A stretch of DNA of 64,000 nucleotides. Origin: Dryococelus australis (Eukaryota; Arthropoda; Insecta; Phasmatodea; Phasmatidae). Positions within the stretch are counted from its first letter, which is position 1; the number at the start of each line of letters is the position of its first letter. Shown here one piece after another: positions 54,867 through 64,000 of the stretch. The DNA is taken from contig CM057002.1 in assembly GCA_029891345.1 (NCBI GenBank), positions 60,936,777 through 61,000,776 on the forward strand, in the 5' to 3' direction. A model generated the notes under the pieces. It saw only the letters and a list, made by a program, of their open reading frames with translations, was not told where the DNA came from and ran no database searches. The position numbers and the translations under genes were made by a program.

Positions 54867-55450
54867 GGATGGTATCACAGAGAGCGCTCTCTTGCCATCT
54901 CAATTAGTCGGCGAGAGCGCGAAAGAGCGAGAGCAAAGAGAGAGCACGAAGTTGCATACTCGCTGGCGCTCTCTCGCAGGCGCCATATTTGTTTACATTA
55001 ATTCCATGTTTAAATAAGGTTATAGTAGCATTCTGGGCCAAAACAACGTTGCATTTTAACTGTAAGTGTATCATTCCGAGTGTTTTAAACAGCAAAATAA
55101 CATACGCAACCCGTATTTATAAAAATATAAATACGGATTTCTGTGTAAATCTCGTTTTTTTTTGTCACTTTGCTGCAACACGACGGTAAAATATAAAACA
55201 AAAATAATAGTATTTTATGCGATAATGATTGTTCTGGTAGTGCTATAATTATGTGTGAATTATCTTGAACACACATAAATGACGTACAATAGTCATAATC
55301 GCGATTTTAGCTTAACATAATTTCCCGCCTTTTGGCATCAGCTGTTTGCCTGACGTCGGAGAGAAACGAGAGAGTGGTTGTCTCAATTCCACACAGCGAG
55401 AGCAACAGAGAGCTCGAAGCAGTGCTCTGGCCAGGTTGTGCGAAAGAGAG

Positions 55451-55516
<66 letters not shown>

Positions 55517-55545
55517 TCTTTCTATTGAGACACGACCTGAAACAC
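54785..55545. repeat. GA/CT-rich inverted arms
   Basis: CT-rich block at 54832-54864 and a CT block facing a GA block at 55449-55513 (a potential hairpin meeting at CTCGAG). GAGAGC/GCTCTC motifs are scattered between. TGTCTCAATTGG near 54799 and ATTGAGACACG near 55524 are inverted, so this may be one element. GAGAG is the GAGA-factor core in flies; any function here is inference. Confidence 0.5.
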
Positions 55546-55549
55546 TCCC

Positions 55550-56140
55550 CCGACAGTCGCCGCTGCAACTGGACCATAAATACAATAGATCTAGAGAACG
55601 TTCAGTTCATAAGGAATTTTCAGGGAAAGAATCGCCGAACCCTGCGGTACATGATTACTGGCTACTAGCTGGCGCTGTAGCCAACGAACAAACAATGTGA
55701 TCAGTGGATCCTGTCCAATCCGCATCAACTCCCCTCTCGGGGACTGACCACTTAAGAGATTTGCTCCGGAGAGCTGTTTTCTGGCTTACATCAAAATCCA
55801 CGAAACGAAGCTTGGGATTCCCAGGATGTTGAGGTACCACCTGGGACATAGCAAATTTTGAACTACCATGCTGGTCGACATTTCTTTGTACTACAGTAAA
55901 CACGTCAGAACATCATCGGAGTCTTAAACGCTTCGCGAAAGAGGAACTCACAAAACTGCGTTAATGAATTCAAGCTCGGTGTACCGTTCTCTGTGAAATA
56001 CTTGTTTGCGTGAATACGTGTATTTCAGTAAATATATGTTCTGCAAAAACGACTTTTTTTCAGAAAAGATAAAAAAAACAATTATCTATGCCCCTATTGT
56101 TTAACTTTTGTAATATTAAGTATATTCCCTAGAGAAAACA
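55550..56140. other. Nothing assigned
   Basis: A minus-strand frame at 55655-55903 looks weakly protein-like, but without a recognised domain it is not called. Confidence 0.4.
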
Positions 56141-56149
56141 AATTGTGAA

Positions 56150-56345
56150 AAGGTTCGAATATCGCATCATTAAAGCTTTCCTACGCAGTTTCTTTAAGCT
56201 GCAAGAGAAAAGTACAAACATACAGATCTAATTTGCACAGTACAGTGTTACGTTGGAAACACAGCACGCCTTGCGCGTAGGAGCGATGAGGCACTAGGCG
56301 TGCGTGTTAGTGTCGCCCGTATCGCTCCCTCGCTTCTTGGCCATG
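56150..56345. repeat. CpG-rich dispersed repeat, copy 1
   Basis: Inverted counterpart of about 62438-62705: AGATCTAATTTGCACAGTAC, CGCCTTGCGCGTAGGAG, CTAGGCGTGCGTGTTAG, CCCGTATCGCTCCCTCGCTT. The high CpG suggests a young or unmethylated repeat. Confidence 0.75.
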
Positions 56346-56860
56346 GGCACGGGGTTCCCACGGAGTCGCCTCTTGTACGCGAGGAGTTTGCAGGACCGCA
56401 AACGAAATGTTTAAGAATGCCGCCCTTAGAGTAATAACTGACAACGTACGTTTGTAAAAAAATTATAATTTTACGAGTCCTGTGGTATTTTTGTGCGTAA
56501 TTTTAATTGTGCTTGTTGTGAAACGTCAGGAACGTATTTGTATTTTATCAATAAGTCCCTTCCTTTCTGCATCAGGAAATAACACACAGAGAATATTAGA
56601 TACAAACGTATTAAAGAACGGGTAACTAGTAAATTTTCTATAACCAAACGTGCGTCCAACGTGCTTTACTACGAATAGAAACACACTTTAAACGAGCGCT
56701 GCTGAGTACTTTCAAAACGTCACGCACGTATGAAATATCATTTCAGAGTATTCCAAAACGGGTCAAAACGGCTTTTTCGAAGCGCTGTAGCTCAAGTTAT
56801 GCGCAACAGATACACACACAAAATCTACTCAAGGGCCCTGCACTGAACCTCCCTACAGAC
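56346..56860. other. Nothing recognised
   Basis: No coding frame or family match. Confidence 0.45.
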
Positions 56861-56865
56861 TTTCT

Positions 56866-57290
56866 ATAGGCTGTTCACGGTAAAATGAGTACTTTTCAAA
56901 GCCCTGCTTAGTATCTACTTGTATGGAGGTTGTGTATTATTCCGCCTTATGTAAAATTAACATTGCTATGGGCCTCATCACTTCATTCGTGCGTCGGTCA
57001 AGTAAAACTGTGAGATTATTGGGAAAAGTAAATATTTTACAAATCTGCTGATTTATACACTTTGATGCATTAAAAAGAAAACAGAAAGCCAAGGAAATAA
57101 TTTAAATGGTCATACATGATTACCTAACACATTTTATTCGACGTTAAGATAGGGAACTACTTCCCATCCATCGTTACCAACTTTACTGGGTGCATTTCAC
57201 TAAGTGCTCCCGTTGAAATATATGCAGGTAGGAGCGGTGAGGTTTTTCTAAGGTTGATTGAAAGAGTGCTCACTTTGTCATGAATAGCCT
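56866..57290. mobile_element. MITE-A copy
   Basis: TATAGGCTGTTCACGGTAAA to CACTTTGTCATGAATAGCC, interior complete. Confidence 0.92.
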
Positions 57291-57347
57291 TTATCAACAA
57301 AATAATAGGACCACCACTGAGAGTCCCATAGGCGCACGCCCGTGCGA

Positions 57348-57446
57348 CTAGAACACTGCGCGGCAGTTGATGGCCTTGCACTTAGAGGTGATGACGCACT
57401 TGATGCAAGTGACGATGTCGTAGTTATCGCTCCCGTGCGTCTCGTC
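57348..57446 (-). CDS. Candidate terminal exon of a small cysteine-rich protein
   Basis: On the minus strand a run of eight T plus CGCACTTGAG gives a plausible acceptor, after which 32 codons run to TAG (57348-57350). The peptide contains DNYDIVTCIKCVITSKCK and ends NCRAVF: four cysteines in a C-x2-C-x6-C-x5-C pattern. The DNA is GC-rich and codon-like, in contrast to the neighbouring MITE-A and inverted-repeat element. Such spacing would fit a secreted or extracellular cysteine-rich tail. Upstream exons are not identified; if real, they would lie above 57446, inside or beyond the TIR element. Family unknown. Confidence 0.35.
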   Translation of the reverse strand, partial: DETHGSDNYDIVTCIKCVITSKCKAINCRAVF

Positions 57447-57487
57447 CTCAAGTGCGAAAAAAAATTGCAGCTAGGCGGAAACCTTAA

Positions 57488-58274
57488 GGTTGAAGTAAAG
57501 AAACTGCCTATTGAGCACTGCACCCGAATATGCAACGTGAACACCTCATAAAATAAGTATTACAGACACGATAAGAATTGTCACAAAAGTGCGATTTATT
57601 CTGTATATGAAAGAAGAATGTATATATTCTGCAACATTATAAAATATTTGACTAAAATATACTTTTTAAATATAAAAAAATTAATCGATCTCTGGAGTCC
57701 TCATTTTTATCAAAAATTAAGCCCATTTTCGTTTTGGATGCTTTAGAAAGCCGAATTTACAAGAAAATCTTCGTCATTGAAGATCGCCATCATAATATTT
57801 ACTGTGATTGCATGTAAGAAAAATGTAATAACGCTGTAGGAAATAATTCTTATAAATAATTTATATTTGTCATTACCAGTTATGGCTGAAACTGATGTAA
57901 ATACAGTCAATTATAAAACTGATTTGATATATTATTACTATGATTGCATTAAATGCAATAATAGTAAATATTATGACGACCTTTCTGGAAGAAAATTTTA
58001 TTGTAAATTCTGCTTTCCGAAACATCCAAAACGGAAACGGGCTTAAATTTTGTTAAAGTTGCCGACTCTATCGATCGATTAATTTTTTAGAATCAAAAAG
58101 TATATTTTAGTAAAATGTTCTATAATGTTGCAAAATATATACTTTCTTCTTTCATATACAGTATAAATCGCACTTTTCTGACAATTTCTTATGGTGCCCG
58201 TACTAATTTATTATGAGTTCTTCACGTTGGATAGTCGGGTGCAGTGCTCCATAGGCAGTTGCTTTACTTCAACC
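57488..58274. mobile_element. TTAA-flanked long-palindrome element
   Basis: TTAA at 57484-57487 and 58275-58278 flank inverted arms starting GGTTGAAGTAAAGMAACTGC. The arms stay alignable for about 230 bp (GCGATTTATWCTGTATATGA, TTTTGCAACATTATA-type blocks), then weakly across most of the element, so each arm contains a version of the same short ORF end. TTAA is the piggyBac target. 787 bp; no transposase. Confidence 0.85.
57882..58046 (+). CDS. Small zinc-ribbon-like ORF inside the TTAA element
   Basis: ATG at 57882 to TAA at 58044-58046 gives 54 residues. Cys22-x2-Cys25 (DCIKC) and Cys41-x2-Cys44 (YCKFC) are separated by 15 residues, a C2C2 zinc-binding layout, and the C-terminus PKHPKRKRA looks like a nuclear-localisation tail. 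The N-terminus is acidic/polar with a Tyr run. The opposite arm, read on the minus strand near 57720-57800, holds a broken relative with CKFG in place of CKFC, a stop, and the same KHPKRK ending. Cysteine-rich C-terminal modules are known in piggyBac-type transposases, and this could be a detached relic. Chance in AT-rich DNA is possible because the frame is short. Confidence 0.4.
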   Translation: MAETDVNTVNYKTDLIYYYYDCIKCNNSKYYDDLSGRKFYCKFCFPKHPKRKRA

Positions 58275-58640
58275 TTAAGTATTCTGTGCTTCTTTTAAAG
58301 GCTACACGTTTTTGTGTCACCGCGCGTATTTGTGAGAATGCATCGTGGTATGTAACTGAAACAAGAGAATTAAATTACTCAGGCATTGTACGTTCGACAT
58401 TCGCTGGCAGACGACTTAGACGCGTTGTAAATTAGGCCTGAACCATTCGATCACGAAGCGTTTTGAAACGCAACTTGGTGGGAATTGTTTTTCACGATAT
58501 CAAGTGTCCCTAAGGCGATTAAAGGTCTCTGAGAGGAGTAATCTTTTGGTACAATACGACGTGTAATTTTAGGGTTCCTAAACAATTTCCGTTGAGAGAA
58601 ATTTCTATTTCTTTTTAGCTCGATCAAAAAGTGTCACAGC

Positions 58641-58932
58641 CAGGGCCACCTGTTTTTTCGCGAAAGTATTTCCGCACACGCTAGACGCCAATACCCTACG
58701 GGCATAACAGCAGTATACTTTTGCTTGTTGGCAGCGTGTGTCTGTGAGAAAACATTTTCTTATTTGACTGACCAATCAGAATTAGGTTACTCCTCTTACG
58801 TCTGTGATTAGCGGGCAGGCGCCTAAGACTGGAGCAAGTTAAAGTCATCCAACCGCCATACTGGTTCTAAACTAATGTGTTTTGGATCACAACTAGCAGT
58901 GGGATATTTCAACGGAAAAACAGGTGGCCCTG
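58641..58932. mobile_element. hAT-like MITE, intact, canonical CAGGG ends
   Basis: Perfect 12-bp ends CAGGGCCACCTG and CAGGTGGCCCTG, flanked by perfect GTCACAGC (58633-58640, 58933-58940). The best-preserved hAT diagnostic in the window; the related outer element at 4374 is far more worn. Confidence 0.97.
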
Positions 58933-59153
58933 GTCACAGCTTATGTAAGTATTTTATATTTATCTTGTCACGAAACGTATTTCACAGTTTGTTTCTCTGT
59001 CCATTGCAAAACCATCGCTGTTACCATCAAGTCAACAAATCTTCACTTTCGTGCGCAAGAATTCAGAACCGTTGCTTGCGACTGTAAGCCAACCAGCAAC
59101 ATGACTCAGAATTTAAGCAGCCATTCGGAAAATATCAAGCTACCCGCTCGCAA

Positions 59154-59575
59154 ATATATTCTATTCGAGGTCACAATTTTTTTTTTTATCAATCATTTGA
59201 AAAATCACCCCATGTATGTCGCGTTTAGTTATTTCCTAAATATGACATTTATCACATGCGTTTTATGCCTCTGTTAAAATAATAGTATTTGATTTTTTGT
59301 TCAAATAAGGTATTACCTATATAATATCTATAAATTATAATATTTCATTTACAATAAATATGAAACTCGTATGTGTTCGTAGCACCTAATAAGAAATAGT
59401 TCTCATGCAAGACATTATAACTGAGTGCGCATGAATTCGGTGCGTTGTCCTTTGGTGTAATTTTCCAGACTTAGTTAAGCTTTGATTGCTTGAGGCGCAG
59501 GAATATCCTGGAAGTAGAATTTTAGCAGGGCTTCATAAAAGTGCGAAGTGACAGTGAATGGATTAAAGCATAAAA
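59154..59575. mobile_element. MITE-C copy
   Basis: TATATTCTATTCGAGGTCAC with a poly-T expansion, CCCATGTATGTCGCGTTTAG, GAGTGCGCATGAATTCGGTG, and right end AGTGACAGTGAATGGATTA. Confidence 0.85.
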
Positions 59576-59938
59576 TCCCGTCGTTTTCATAAGCCTTCCT
59601 GTACCTAACTATGCGTTGTAAAGTACAATGCAGTTATTTGCACATTGTTTCAATATTCTGCTGATGAAATTAAAGTTTCCATCGCGAAACTATAAATGGA
59701 AATTTATCATAATTACCAAAGTATATATAATACACGTGCAAAATTTTGTAACAAATAAATATAAAACTTAAATAATGTGACCATTTGAATGAAAATTGTA
59801 CAAGTAAGATTAAAAAATAATAATAAGTTTTCATATTTATCCCACTCTGAAATGCGCTGTAAGACATATTTACCAATTAATAAAATTAATGTTTATGAGT
59901 AAATAAAAACTTATATTTGATACAGTTAAAATATTTAA

Positions 59939-60239
59939 CCCACTAACATATTTTCCCGAGTATATTCGTTCACGTTTGACGGGTTGCAGAAGTGGTGAAA
60001 TCATGGTCAGTGCTGTACAGGTTCATACGGTCACCCCAATAATGGAACTGCCGTTCCCTGGGCAATGCTATTGGCTGCAACTGACACACCAGCTATTTTG
60101 TAAATGGTTGTGCCACGGATCTACTGAAACTCCTTCCATTGGTTCCAAAGCGTCAGGTATTGTAAGGAATGTTCAAGTACTTCTCAAACTAAAAATAATA
60201 TTTTGCAACACACGAAAAAAAAAAAAGTACGTTAAGGGG
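59939..60239. mobile_element. piggyBac-like MITE, intact flanks
   Basis: TTAA (59935-59938), CCCACTAACATATTTTCCCG, then GTACGTTAAGGGG and TTAA (60240-60243). The tip CCC...GGG and TTAA target are piggyBac traits. Interior shared with 42510 (TTCCCTGGGCAATGCTA). 301 bp, no ORF. Confidence 0.88.
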
Positions 60240-60249
60240 TTAAATACTG

Positions 60250-61040
60250 GCATTTAGTGATTGGACGGCGCAATAAGGTGCTGGGGCGTTACACAGAGGC
60301 AGACAAACTAACAGTTATTTTCTGACTTTGTGGTCAACTGGAAGCGGGCTTCCGGAAGCCGAACAGGATAAGATTCATCTCCTCACTGAAGGAAGTCATT
60401 TTGGTAAGAAGACAAGCTTCCTCTAGTTCTTTAAGCCGTCCCTACACGACACCCTATTTCTGCTACCTTCTGTTATACCCATGGACACAACAGAAGGCAT
60501 AAAAATTCCTATAGCAGAAGAGAAGAAAGAATGCATCAGTTAATACCCACACGTTACCTAAAGTGCTAACAGAAAATTGTAAATGGCAGGCAAAAACAAC
60601 TCGCAAATGGCAGACCTTCCGCAGTTGGCAGGAGTACAGATGCAATCAGATATTATATGTAGGAGCTTCGTGGTACATCCAAAAAGTACGAATACAATTT
60701 TTTCCTGAAGACTATATTTATTTAAGTTTATGAGTATAAATACTAGGCTATTAATGTATGGAAAATAATGTTAGTAACGGCAGTGCTTATGTATAAAAAA
60801 CAAGGTACTATTTTCACATTTATGCACAACGGACGTTTACGCGACTAATTAAAATATTATTAAATTATTTAAAAAATGTTTCTTTTACAAGCATATAATC
60901 AATATCGTGCTTTCCGTAACTAAACAAGTTTATACGTTAGGATACTAAAACAAGAGGAAAATATCGCAATACAAATAATAAACTTTTATGGGTGGAGGTT
61001 AACATCACTCCTGCTACATGCATATATGTAAATACGTATT
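60250..61040. other. No gene; a short hairpin at 60456-60522
   Basis: TTCTGCTACCTTCTGTT and AACAGAAGG...TAGCAGAA can pair in two short stems. Nothing else is recognised. Confidence 0.4.
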
Positions 61041-61045
61041 TACAC

Positions 61046-61092
61046 ATGAGAGAATTCCGCAGACTCAGTGACCTGTAGGTTACACTTTGCCG
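61046..61092. mobile_element. hAT-like MITE end fragment
   Basis: GAGAATTCCGCAGACTCAGT followed by GACCTGTAGGTTACAC resembles the left portion of TAGAGACCTG-type elements. Confidence 0.45.
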
Positions 61093-61099
61093 CTCGTAT

Positions 61100-62390
61100 T
61101 CCTTGCTGCTAAACATAGTTTGCAATTTGGGGTTGTTTTATTCAAGTTTTAAATTAAGCTTGCTTCGTTGTTTCGTGCCCTTCCACATGCACACACACAC
61201 CTACAGTCCATTCCCCATTGGAAGTAACTTTCTCGGAGCCCTGCTAAATATCTACTTGCAGGCCCGTTTCGTACCCTTCCGCCCAATGTAAACAAGCATT
61301 GCCATGTGACTGCCATGTAGCATATGTCAAAATCAATGATTACATGCCATTGCGTGTGTACATGTGTTCGTATACTTTCGCTACGCCTAAAAATAAATAC
61401 TGAAATGTGACTTCTACTTTTATACCTGTCAAATGTGTTGTTTACTGTTTACAGCTTTTCAAAGAATTCTGTCATATTCCAAAAACCATTCCGTACGAAT
61501 ATTCACAGTTTACGCCTCTAACATGATTCAGGTCAGCTTTATGCCGTTTTAAAAATGCCTTAATTGACGATAGTTTTTATGGTTGTTTTACATTAACATA
61601 TTTGTTTTCCACGACATACCACATTACACGTAATGCACGGTAATATTTTGCAGCGACTGTGTTAAACACTGTTACAACTGTGGGGTAATGGACTGTAGTA
61701 TTTAACTTTTTGTTATTGACATGTGTTGGGTTATTTCTTTAAAAGGACTGCCTCAGTTCAAATAACGAAGGTATAGCCAGTTCAACGAAAAAGCGACATT
61801 AAAATCAAGCACGCAACTCGTGTAGATCATTTTTTGTTATAGAAACTTAAAATATAGCGGTGAACATGCACACAAATAAGCCTACCGTAACTTTTATTCC
61901 GCTCATATTTATATGTATTGCTACTTACTGTGTATTAGGTTTATTGAATTTTATTGGGGCTGGGCCTGGTTATTTTGTTGGGATTGGTGGTAAGTCACAC
62001 CCAGGGCAAAGGTACAATGTTGTGATAAATAAACAGACATGGATGTAAATAAATAACTTAGCCATAAAATCAGTTCACATTCACAACGTATAAATAGTTA
62101 ATATCACACACAGGGCCAGCGTATCGACCACGATGCACAAAGACACGCCATTTCACAGACGCAATGATTAACGAAACACACTTCACAGTATATTTATTAC
62201 TGCCGTGGAAACACAGATTTATCACAACATCGTAACTTGCCTGGGTAGGTTTAATAAACACAACGTCTACAAGTATGATGTGGTAATTTGAAGTATTTTT
62301 CACAGTAGGTATAATTTACGTTCGAATAACCGGTGCGGACATGTTTTTAGTTTTCCATGGTTTCCCGAGATCACTCCAGGTGACTGCCGG
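61100..62390. other. Nothing assigned
   Basis: AT-rich; a MITE-A/C-like GAGCCCTGCTAAATATCTAC scrap near 61236-61255. No coding frame with support. Confidence 0.45.
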
Positions 62391-62397
62391 GACAGAT

Positions 62398-62890
62398 TCT
62401 TAAGAATGGGATGGACCCCCCCCCCCCCCCCCCCCAGGAACCACGCGTCCAAGATCAGAAGCGAGGGAGCGATACGGGCGACGCTAACACGCACGCCTAG
62501 CGCCTCATCGCTCCTCCTACGCGCAAGGCGTGCAGTTTTCATCCTCGTGGCGCTGTACTGTGCAAATTAGATCTGCAACAGTGGGGTTCTATTACACGCG
62601 ATGATAACCCACATATTAAACTACGCCAGTATCTTTGTATTTTTCTCTTGCCGCTTAAGGAAACTGCATATGCATGTTTTAAAAATGCGATATTTAACCA
62701 TTTTCACGAATTTTTCTTCTTTAAGAATACACTTAATATGACAAATCTAAAAAAATTAGAAGCATAGATATTTGTTTTTATATTTTCCGACAAAAAGTTG
62801 TGTGTTGCAGAACATTTATTTACCGAGATACGCGTATTCGCCCAAACAATTATTTCACTAAAAATGCGGGGGTCCATCCCACTCTTAAAG
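62398..62890. mobile_element. Inverted-repeat element containing the CpG-rich repeat, copy 2
   Basis: CTTAAGAATGGGATGGACCC on the left and GGGTCCATCCCACTCTTAAAG on the right are inverted. Between them is the complement of 56150-56345 plus AT-rich DNA. A 20-base C run (62416-62435) sits in the left end. Whether these are true termini is uncertain. Confidence 0.55.
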
Positions 62891-62892
62891 CC

Positions 62893-63276
62893 AGGTTTCA
62901 CCATCATGGGCGTATAAGGAATCAAAGGCTAAATTCGGACAAAGACCTCAGTCGTTTTTTTTTTTTGTGGTAGTATTTCCAACTAAACATTTTTTGTTAG
63001 AGATTGAACTCATTCAGATTTGTAAACCTTCCAAATTTTAATTTTTTTAGTTTCAAATGTACGTTTTCATTATTTATAAAATTTTGCCATTTTATAGATA
63101 ATTAAAAAAAAATGCATTTAAAATTTAAAAATTGAAATTTGAATGGTTTACAAATGTAGATAGGTTCAATCTTAAACAAAAAACCTTAGTTGGATATACT
63201 ATCACAAAAAATGACTTAAAGATCTTTGTCCGAATTTAGCCTTTGATTCCCTATATGCTCAATCATGGTGAAGCCT
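62893..63276. repeat. Long fold-back sequence
   Basis: GGTTTCACCATCATGGGCGT...GGCTAAATTCGGACAAAGA at 62893-62945 pairs with TCTTTGTCCGAATTTAGCCT...CAATCATGGTGAAGCC at 63224-63276. Inner arms (ATTTGTAAACC / GGTTTACAAAT, TTGAACTCATTC / related) continue the pairing, giving a stem approaching 190 bp. Probably a fold-back MITE. Confidence 0.85.
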
Positions 63277-63342
63277 AGCATTTATACAGGCCATAGCCGA
63301 TTATTTCCCCGTTCCTACTTCCCTGAGCAACCATCACGTCTC

Positions 63343-63774
63343 TATAGTCCATTCACGGTTTCTCCGGCCTTTTTGAATCAAACCTTTGAAAAATCTCCCC
63401 ATGTATGACGTGTTTAGTTATTTCCTAAATACGCCCTGTATCACAAGTGTTTTATACGTGTGTTCATGAAAGTTACTTTTTTTCCTATTAAATTGGAATG
63501 TTATTAATATCTTATCTATAAATTATAATGCTTTATTGATAAAAAAATTCGAATAAAAATCAGGGATAAAATAGGTATGATGGTAACATCTAGTGAGAAA
63601 CAGTTCTTATACAGGATATAATTACAACTGAGTGAGCACGAATGTGGTGCGTTATCCCTCTGGTGTAATTATCCAGACTTGTTAAGCTTAGTTTGCACGA
63701 GGCGGAGGAATATCCTGGAAGTAGAACTTTAGCAGGGCTTCATAAAAGGCTGAAGTAACCGTGAATGGATTATA
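63343..63774. mobile_element. MITE-C, full-length reference copy
   Basis: TATAGTCCATTCACGGTTTC and GTAACCGTGAATGGATTATA are near-perfect inverted ends with TA at the borders. 432 bp, no ORF. TA borders would fit a Tc1/mariner or PIF-like mobiliser. Confidence 0.92.
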
Positions 63775-64000
63775 ATGACCTCGCTGTTGACGATGACTTA
63801 CCGACCTACATACTGCATCAAAAGAACCAGCACGCAATTTTAATTTTTTTGAGACCTATTCTGTGCCAATGCCACAAAAAAAAAAAAAAAAAAAAAAAAC
63901 TGTAATTAGCCGTGAAATACATATTACAGACCTTCACGTTCTCTCAAACGGGCGATGCAAAATGTTTTGCAGTTTCTTTTTCCTAGACCAAGGACCGGGA

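Noticed and set aside
55655-55903. 83-codon minus-strand frame with protein-like composition
   Set aside because: A GATGTAAGC donor-like site is present, but there is no convincing exon pair and no recognised domain.
62300-62542. 80-codon minus-strand frame
   Set aside because: Built from the 20-base C run and the dispersed CpG-rich repeat that also occurs at 56150-56345.

Overview
This window is eukaryotic nuclear DNA: AT-rich, intron-like, and dominated by short non-autonomous transposable elements. The only well-supported protein-coding sequence is two spliced leucine-rich-repeat (LRR) exons on the minus strand. The tRNA-derived SINE, hAT-like and piggyBac-like miniature elements, mariner-type transposase relics and exon style together suggest an arthropod, most likely an insect with a large, repeat-bloated genome. 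I cannot name the species from sequence alone.

Gene content. Minus-strand exons at 46641-46790 and 27751-27910 have good AG/GT borders and compatible phases. Across the junction they read through in register as consecutive LRRs, so I treat them as neighbouring exons of one gene separated by an 18.7-kb intron. No further LRR exon is visible from 27750 down to 1 or from 46791 up to 64000, so most of the window could be introns of this one gene. Weaker coding candidates are a cysteine-rich terminal exon (57348-57446, minus), a 54-residue zinc-ribbon-like ORF inside a TTAA-flanked inverted-repeat element (57882-58046, plus), a decayed basic-protein region (52705-53480, minus), an 83-codon basic ORF (40631-40882, plus) and two frameshifted transposase remnants (5175-5412 plus; 49583-49745 minus).

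Repeat landscape. (1) About thirty hAT-like MITEs, roughly 170-300 bp when uninterrupted, with ends like TAGRGAC/TAGGGATAGG or CAGGG, a CGCG core just inside each end, and in many cases perfect 8-bp target duplications. They are often nested and at three loci reuse one target site. (2) MITE-A (about 420 bp, ends CTGTTCACG...), 17 copies or fragments, plus a short relative MITE-B (about 240 bp, two copies). (3) MITE-C (about 430 bp, ends TATAGTCCATTCACGG), nine copies. (4) A tRNA-derived SINE of about 250 bp, full-length at five places with several truncated copies. (5) piggyBac-like elements flanked by TTAA: three near 300 bp, one of 2.25 kb and one of 0.79 kb. (6) LTR-like repeats with TATA and AATAAA signals, and smaller families D, E, G and K. 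(7) Tandem DNA: a 60-bp satellite with a 419-bp higher-order period (2038-3184), a 211-bp triplication, a perfect 99-bp duplication, and GA/CT, AT and AC microsatellites.

Layout. 0-4 kb: repeats and the satellite. 4-28 kb: dense nested MITEs and SINEs. 27.75-27.91 kb: LRR exon. 28-46 kb: the large intron, with the big piggyBac-like element and a decayed tandem field (34.5-38.1 kb). 46.6-46.8 kb: LRR exon. 47-57 kb: nested transposons, decayed coding DNA and GA-rich arms. 57.3-58.3 kb: the Cys-rich exon candidate and the palindromic zinc-ribbon element. 58.6-64 kb: further MITEs and long fold-back sequences. No rRNA, functional tRNA, CRISPR or bacterial-type operon is present.
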